Origin: Fictibacillus phosphorivorans
GTDB taxonomy: Bacteria > Bacillota > Bacilli > Bacillales > Fictibacillaceae
DNA: 64,000 nucleotides
Direction of reading: 5' to 3'
Assembly: GCF_007673525.1 (NCBI RefSeq)
Contig: NZ_VDZU01000001.1
Span: forward strand, 3,383,911 to 3,447,910
Shown here: one piece after another, positions 60,313 to 64,000 of the stretch
Numbering within the stretch: the stretch's first letter is position 1
Layout of the letters: each line of letters begins with the position of its first letter
Program-made: the position numbers and the translations under genes
Notes under the pieces: generated by a model
Database searches by the model: none
What the model saw: only the letters and a program-made list of their open reading frames with translations
What the model was told of the DNA's origin: nothing

Positions 60313-60873
60313 ATGGTTAAAAATAAACTATTTATCACGATGTTGCTCTCATTCTCACTCGTTCTTTCAGCATGTGGAAAAGATGAGGAAACAAAAAAGA
60401 ATGAAAATAGTCAAGATCATGCAGATCATGGAGAGATGAACCATTCAAGTTCTGGAGAAGTGCCTGAAGGACTTAAGGAGGAAGCAAATCCAACATATGA
60501 AGTTGGAAGTAAAGCGGTTATTCATGCAGATCATATGAAAGGTATGAACGATGCAGAAGCTACAATCGTTGGTGCATATGATACAACCGTATATACCGTA
60601 AGTTACACACCTACAACAGGTGGAAAAAAAGTAAAGGATCACAAGTGGGTCATACACGAAGAGATCAAAGATGCAGGTGATAAACCTCTAACTTCAGGAA
60701 CAGAAGTTATCCTTGAAGCAGATCATATGAAAGGTATGAAAGGCGCAAAAGCTACAATTGATTCTGCTGAACAAACTACCGTCTATATGGTCGACTATAC
60801 GCCTACAACAGGTGGAGAACGTATCAAGAACCACAAATGGGTGACAGAAAGCGAGCTATCTAAGGGCAAATAA
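60313..60873 (+). CDS. ydhK: YdhK-like lipoprotein with two DUF1541 repeats
   Basis: 186-aa lipoprotein. Signal with lipobox LSAC, then a His/Asp-rich linker (DHADHGEMNH) and two copies of the DUF1541 domain. Each copy has HADHMKGM or EADHMKGM, then DTTVYTVSYTPTTGG or TTVYMVDYTPTTGG, then HKWV. The Met/His content suggests metal binding at the cell surface. The name is by similarity to B. subtilis YdhK. It is convergent with a two-component system that may or may not control it. Confidence 0.85.
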   Translation: MVKNKLFITMLLSFSLVLSACGKDEETKKNENSQDHADHGEMNHSSSGEVPEGLKEEANPTYEVGSKAVIHADHMKGMNDAEATIVGAYDTTVYTVSYTPTTGGKKVKDHKWVIHEEIKDAGDKPLTSGTEVILEADHMKGMKGAKATIDSAEQTTVYMVDYTPTTGGERIKNHKWVTESELSKGK

Positions 60874-60876
60874 TTT

Positions 60877-60998
60877 TTATAGGCCCGAAATATGGATTTA
60901 TGGGCCTTAAAAATATTTTATAGACCCTTAGTCTGCAGTTATAGGCTCGAAATCTCCATTTATAGTCCTTCAAAAAGTTTATAGGCTTTTCGACAAAG
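60877..60998. repeat. Tandem array 5: six ~21-bp units with TTATAGGCCCGAAAT core
   Basis: Units begin near 60877, 60898, 60919, 60939, 60960 and 60978 (lengths 21, 21, 20, 21, 18). Each starts TTATAGNC or a variant. On the minus strand the order is terminator of the histidine kinase, TTTGTCGAAAAG (about 60987-60998), then the array. The first two units also contain an AGGCCC/GGGCCT stem that could end ydhK transcription. Confidence 0.75.
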
Positions 60999-61013
60999 CA
61001 CACATGAATATCG

Positions 61014-61046
61014 AAAAAAGCCGGCGTCCCTAATCACGCCGGCTTC
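61014..61046 (-). terminator. Terminator of the two-component operon
   Basis: Minus-strand AAGCCGGCGT / ACGCCGGCTTTTTT. Confidence 0.94.
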
Positions 61047-61047
61047 C

Positions 61048-62118
61048 TTATCTGAAAAATTTCATTTTCACATCAGTTCCTCGCTTATACTCCTCATTTA
61101 TCCAAATCTGTCCATCGTGAGCTTCAACGATTCTTTTTACAATCGTCAAACCGATCCCGCTGCCTCCATGTTCTCTGTTCCTTGATTTTTCTCCTCGATA
61201 GAAGCGTTCAAACACGTGTTTACTCTCTTCTTCTGGAATGCCGATTCCTGTATCTCGTATGGATATCAATACTGATTCGGTATAAACATGAGTCACAACC
61301 GTAACTTCTCCCCCTCTAGGTGTATACCTTAACGCATTACTGAACAGGTTCATAAACACTTGAGACATTCGTTTGCCATCCATATTTAATTCAATATCAC
61401 TATCCAATTCACTTCGAAGTAATATTCCCTTTTGTATAAATGCTCCTGATACGGCATCCACACTTTTTATGAGGATATGGTTTAGTTGTTGTGGTTTCTT
61501 ATTTAGTGAGAACTCAGGTGCCTCCATGGCTGTTAAATATTCAAGATCCTGCACGATTGTAATCAGTCGATCGATTTCACCTGTTAATGACTGTATACGG
61601 GCTGTAGTTGGCTCGAAAACCCCATCTTCAAAAGCCTCTAAATGACTTTTAATCGTCGCTAATGGGGTTCTGAGCTCATGAGCAATATCTGAAGTCATAT
61701 TTTTACGGTAAGTTTCCTGTAATTGTAGTTTAGCGGCAAGCTGATTTAGAGAGTTACCCAGGTCATTGAGCTCATCATCTCCAAGTGTCTTCACTCTGAC
61801 GTGAAGCTCTCCCTTAGCCATCTTTTCTGCCACTTTTCTCATCTCTACCATAGGTTTTGATAAGTTCTTAGCCACAAAATAACTAATGATACAGACTAAA
61901 AGTATTGCACCGATCGACGTCCAAAGAACTGAACTTAACAGCGCCTTTTCAAAGTGATGCGTTAAAGGCTCTATACTATTAAATTCCGGCACATCTTTTT
62001 GAAACATCGTAAAATGGAAGTGGACTTCGTACATGATGATAAGACCGGCAATAATGAGAATGGATGACGCAGCCAAAATAAAAATGAGTGTCAGTCTTGC
62101 ATGCAGACCTTTAAACAT
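61048..62118 (-). CDS. Sensor histidine kinase (BaeS-like)
   Basis: 356-aa membrane kinase. TM1 about 10-30, a short extracytoplasmic loop (about 31-60), TM2 about 62-84 and a HAMP domain to about 135. The phospho-acceptor His is in DIAHELRTPLATIKSH; the ATPase domain has FMNLFSNALRYTP, DTGIGIPEE and GGSGIGLTIVKRI. The small sensor loop suggests it reads membrane stress or a metal near the membrane. It overlaps its regulator by 8 bp. Confidence 0.9.
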   Translation of the reverse strand: MFKGLHARLTLIFILAASSILIIAGLIIMYEVHFHFTMFQKDVPEFNSIEPLTHHFEKALLSSVLWTSIGAILLVCIISYFVAKNLSKPMVEMRKVAEKMAKGELHVRVKTLGDDELNDLGNSLNQLAAKLQLQETYRKNMTSDIAHELRTPLATIKSHLEAFEDGVFEPTTARIQSLTGEIDRLITIVQDLEYLTAMEAPEFSLNKKPQQLNHILIKSVDAVSGAFIQKGILLRSELDSDIELNMDGKRMSQVFMNLFSNALRYTPRGGEVTVVTHVYTESVLISIRDTGIGIPEEESKHVFERFYRGEKSRNREHGGSGIGLTIVKRIVEAHDGQIWINEEYKRGTDVKMKFFR

Positions 62119-62806
62119 GGCTGCCTCCAGTAAACTTATATCCTACCCCGAACACTGTAACGATATAACGCGGGTTCTTAGGATCAGTCTCAAGTTTAGA
62201 CCTTAAATTTTTGACGTGTTGATCGATGGTTCTAGTGTCACCTTCATAATCGAACCCTAAAATCTTCTCCACTAATTCCTCTCTCGAAAAAACACGATTT
62301 GGATGTCTGCCAAATGTCAGCAATAGTTTATATTCATTCGGTGTAAGGTTGACAAGATCTCCATGTACGTAAACTTCTTGTTTACGAGCATCGACTTTAA
62401 GTTCTCCTTTGTTATAAGTAATCTGCTCAGCCAATAACCCCTCATCTCCTGTTCGGCGCAATATCGTTTTAACCCGTAAAACAAGTTCGCGCGGGCTAAA
62501 AGGTTTCACCATATAATCGTCAGCACCGAGAGATAATCCATTGATGCGATCTTCTTCACTCACCTTTGCAGTCAACATTAAAATCGGTAATGTGTGGGTC
62601 TGTCTAATTCTCTGACAGAGTGCTTCTCCACTCATATCTGGCAACATAAGGTCGAGTATTACGAAATCTACAGAGTTATTTTTTATAAAATAAATAGCAT
62701 CGTTAGCAGTAAGAGCTTCTAAAGTGTTAAACCCTTCCTTTTTTAAGTATGAAGAGACAACTTCCAACAGCTTTGGTTCATCCTCCACGATCAAAATGGT
62801 TTTCAC
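62111..62806 (-). CDS. OmpR-family response regulator
   Basis: 231-aa regulator paired with the kinase. The receiver contains LIVEDEPKLL, phospho-acceptor Asp in FVILDLMLPDMSG and YMVKPFSPREL; the DNA-binding half ends DQHVKNLRSKLETDPKNPRYIVTVFGVGYKF, seen in overlapping blocks. I take the GTG at 62806 because GGAGGAG is 8 bp upstream; the ATG at 62812 is only 2 bp from it. Targets are unknown; ydhK is the nearest candidate. Confidence 0.9.
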   Translation of the reverse strand: MKTILIVEDEPKLLEVVSSYLKKEGFNTLEALTANDAIYFIKNNSVDFVILDLMLPDMSGEALCQRIRQTHTLPILMLTAKVSEEDRINGLSLGADDYMVKPFSPRELVLRVKTILRRTGDEGLLAEQITYNKGELKVDARKQEVYVHGDLVNLTPNEYKLLLTFGRHPNRVFSREELVEKILGFDYEGDTRTIDQHVKNLRSKLETDPKNPRYIVTVFGVGYKFTGGSHV

Positions 62807-62868
62807 GATCATTACTCCTCCAAAAGTTAGATTACTTGTATTATAACGAAGAATTCACGGCTTAAATA

Positions 62869-62903
62869 AAAAATGAACTGCTCTAGAACGCTAGCAGTTC
62901 ACT
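62869..62903 (-). terminator. Terminator of the SDR gene at 62899
   Basis: Minus-strand GTGAACTGCT / AGCAGTTCAT followed by TTTTTT. The 5' arm overlaps the stop codon. Confidence 0.88.
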
Positions 62904-63726
62904 TTATTTTTTTAGTTAGCCTCGCTTTTCGGCTTACTCTGCAAACCAGCCTCATCAATCCTCTATGTGCTACAGGAAATAGCGTAAAAAAAACGTCCAT
63001 CGTTCTTCGCATCGGCATAGGGCATATGATAGGCTTATTTTTATGTATGCCATCGATTGTTAGTTTTGCTAGTTTTTCTGGAGACATCATCTTTTGTTTT
63101 TGAAATTGCTTCATAATCACATCTTTATCTATTTGAATAGCTTTTGCTTTCTCGAAGATTGGTGTGTCCACGAACGTAGGACAAAGTGTACTCACTTTAA
63201 TGCCGAATTCTTCTGCCTCATAATGAAGAGAAGTTGTTAATCCAACTACTGCGTGTTTCGTGGTTCCATAGGCTGCAGAAACGGGAGATGGACCTAGTCC
63301 CGCAGCAGAAGCTGTGTTTACGATATGGCCAAACCCTTGTTGTTTCATTATTCGATATCCTGCGTGAGTTCCGTGTATAACTCCCCAAAGATTAACATTC
63401 ATAATTGAATGCCAGTCGTCTAGAGCCGTATCATACAATTCACCATACATCGCTATGCCAGCATTATTAAACAAATAATCTAGCCTTCCAAACTCCGTAT
63501 ATATATCTTTTATAGCTTTCTCTACACTTTTAGCATCCGTTACGTCTAAAAATTGAAATCTTGCATTTTTGGCTCCACTGTTTAATTTCTCTTCAACCTG
63601 TATACCTAATTCTTGATTGATATCCGTGATGATGACAAACACGTTTTGTGAGACGAGCTCCTCACAAAGTGCGTAACCGATCCCCGAAGCTCCGCCTGTT
63701 ACAATCGCAACTCTTCGCTCATCCAT
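62899..63726 (-). CDS. SDR-family oxidoreductase
   Basis: 275-aa short-chain dehydrogenase. IVTGGASGIGYALCEEL binds the nucleotide, LFNNAGIAMYG follows, Ser is in NTASAAGLG and the catalytic YGTTKHAVVG gives Y-x3-K. It belongs to a group often labelled acyl-CoA or fatty alcohol dehydrogenase-like; the C-terminus (HRGLMRLVCRVSRKARLTKKIK in parts) is basic. I start at 63726 (MDERRVAIVTGG), where AAAGGTGG is 8 bp upstream. Confidence 0.88.
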   Translation of the reverse strand: MDERRVAIVTGGASGIGYALCEELVSQNVFVIITDINQELGIQVEEKLNSGAKNARFQFLDVTDAKSVEKAIKDIYTEFGRLDYLFNNAGIAMYGELYDTALDDWHSIMNVNLWGVIHGTHAGYRIMKQQGFGHIVNTASAAGLGPSPVSAAYGTTKHAVVGLTTSLHYEAEEFGIKVSTLCPTFVDTPIFEKAKAIQIDKDVIMKQFQKQKMMSPEKLAKLTIDGIHKNKPIICPMPMRRTMDVFFTLFPVAHRGLMRLVCRVSRKARLTKKIK

Positions 63727-63763
63727 CGAACCAACCACCTTTGTTACTTATTTTTAACTATGA

Positions 63764-64000
63764 TTACTTCAATGCATCCTTTTCAATAAATTGATGTTGA
63801 TCAATTATTGCTGCATATTCATCTGCAACAATTTGAGCGCCTTTACTGTTCAAATGAATGCCATCAAGTGTCAGATGCAACCCACGTTTCTTTGACAACT
63901 GATCGATTCTTGATGTTTTTTTATAAAAAAGAACATCTTTCATAACTGTTAATACTTTTGTACTGATATAGTCGGAACTCTTTATTGAAGAGAGGTGGTT
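63764..64000 (-). CDS. SGNH/GDSL hydrolase, C-terminal part (cut by window edge)
   Basis: The last 78 codons of a minus-strand gene entering from the right edge. The text HLTLDGIHLNSKGAQIVADEY is, in two halves, block V of GDSL/SGNH esterases, with the catalytic Asp and His in DGIH. This identifies a serine esterase or acyl hydrolase, but the nucleophile and oxyanion blocks lie outside the window. It ends 38 bp before the SDR start and could be in the same operon. Confidence 0.8.
   Translation of the reverse strand, partial: NHLSSIKSSDYISTKVLTVMKDVLFYKKTSRIDQLSKKRGLHLTLDGIHLNSKGAQIVADEYAAIIDQHQFIEKDALK

Noticed and set aside
1..64000. Mobile element, prophage or genomic island
   Set aside because: No transposase, integrase, phage structural gene or tRNA with att-like repeat is seen; gene order is largely that of the Bacillus core.

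Overview
The window comes from the chromosome of a spore-forming member of the Bacillaceae. It carries two germinant-receptor operons and an alpha/beta-type small acid-soluble spore protein. It also has long stretches whose gene content and order match Bacillus subtilis: yhaO-yhaN-(...)-yhaM, yhaP-yhaQ, yhzD, yhaX-yheA-yheB, yxkF-msmX, yheH-yheI, yhbD-bactofilin and ytbD/ytcD. Several families are not in their B. subtilis order, so this is a relative and not B. subtilis itself; a genus such as Fictibacillus is possible but is only a guess. I saw no rRNA, tRNA, insertion sequence, prophage or CRISPR array. The content reads as core chromosome with some rearrangement.

Layout. 1-10.5 kb (minus strand): a cut MFS gene, then an apparent yhaO-yhaN-cssR-cssS-yhaM operon behind a LexA-type SOS box, then the yhaQP ABC exporter. 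10.6-18.3 kb: yhzD, a GNAT acetyltransferase, a DhaS-like aldehyde dehydrogenase, yhaX, yheA, yheB, a Dph6-like PP-loop protein, a polysaccharide deacetylase broken by two in-frame stops, and yxkF. 18.4-29.7 kb: msmX with CcpA-type sites, an amino-acid ABC pair without its ATPase, a SASP, an ArsR regulator, a compound inverted repeat element, a second aldehyde dehydrogenase, an SDR, a DUF2157/GDYXXLXY pair, a HemAT-like aerotaxis transducer with a sigma-D-like promoter, and a tiny lipoprotein.

29.7-40.4 kb (minus strand): the heterodimeric multidrug exporter YheI/YheH (BmrCD) with a leader peptide and attenuator, then ribE-ribBA-ribH behind an FMN riboswitch, a Ktr/Trk potassium channel subunit and two membrane proteins. 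40.4-50 kb: yhbD plus a bactofilin, germinant receptor operon 1 (A-C-D-B), the ytbD/ytcD efflux pair, an amine oxidase and a DinB-fold protein. 50.5-64 kb: a second riboflavin cluster (stand-alone GTP cyclohydrolase II, RibD, HAD phosphatase), germinant receptor operon 2 (B-A-C), a stressosome RsbR paralogue, a PadR/ChrA chromate unit, YdhK, a two-component system, an SDR and a cut SGNH hydrolase.

The most unusual signal is not a gene. Five intergenic gaps hold short degenerate tandem arrays of about 20-21 bp units. Each gap has its own unit sequence, yet all share one architecture: they lie next to a transcription terminator, and in four of five a TTGTCGA motif (TTTGTCGAA in three) sits between terminator and array. 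Other points worth a second look are the leader-peptide attenuator of bmrCD, the riboflavin pathway split between a riboswitch operon lacking ribD and a distant ribA2-ribD-HAD operon, cssRS lodged inside the SOS operon yhaONM, and the doubly interrupted deacetylase gene.
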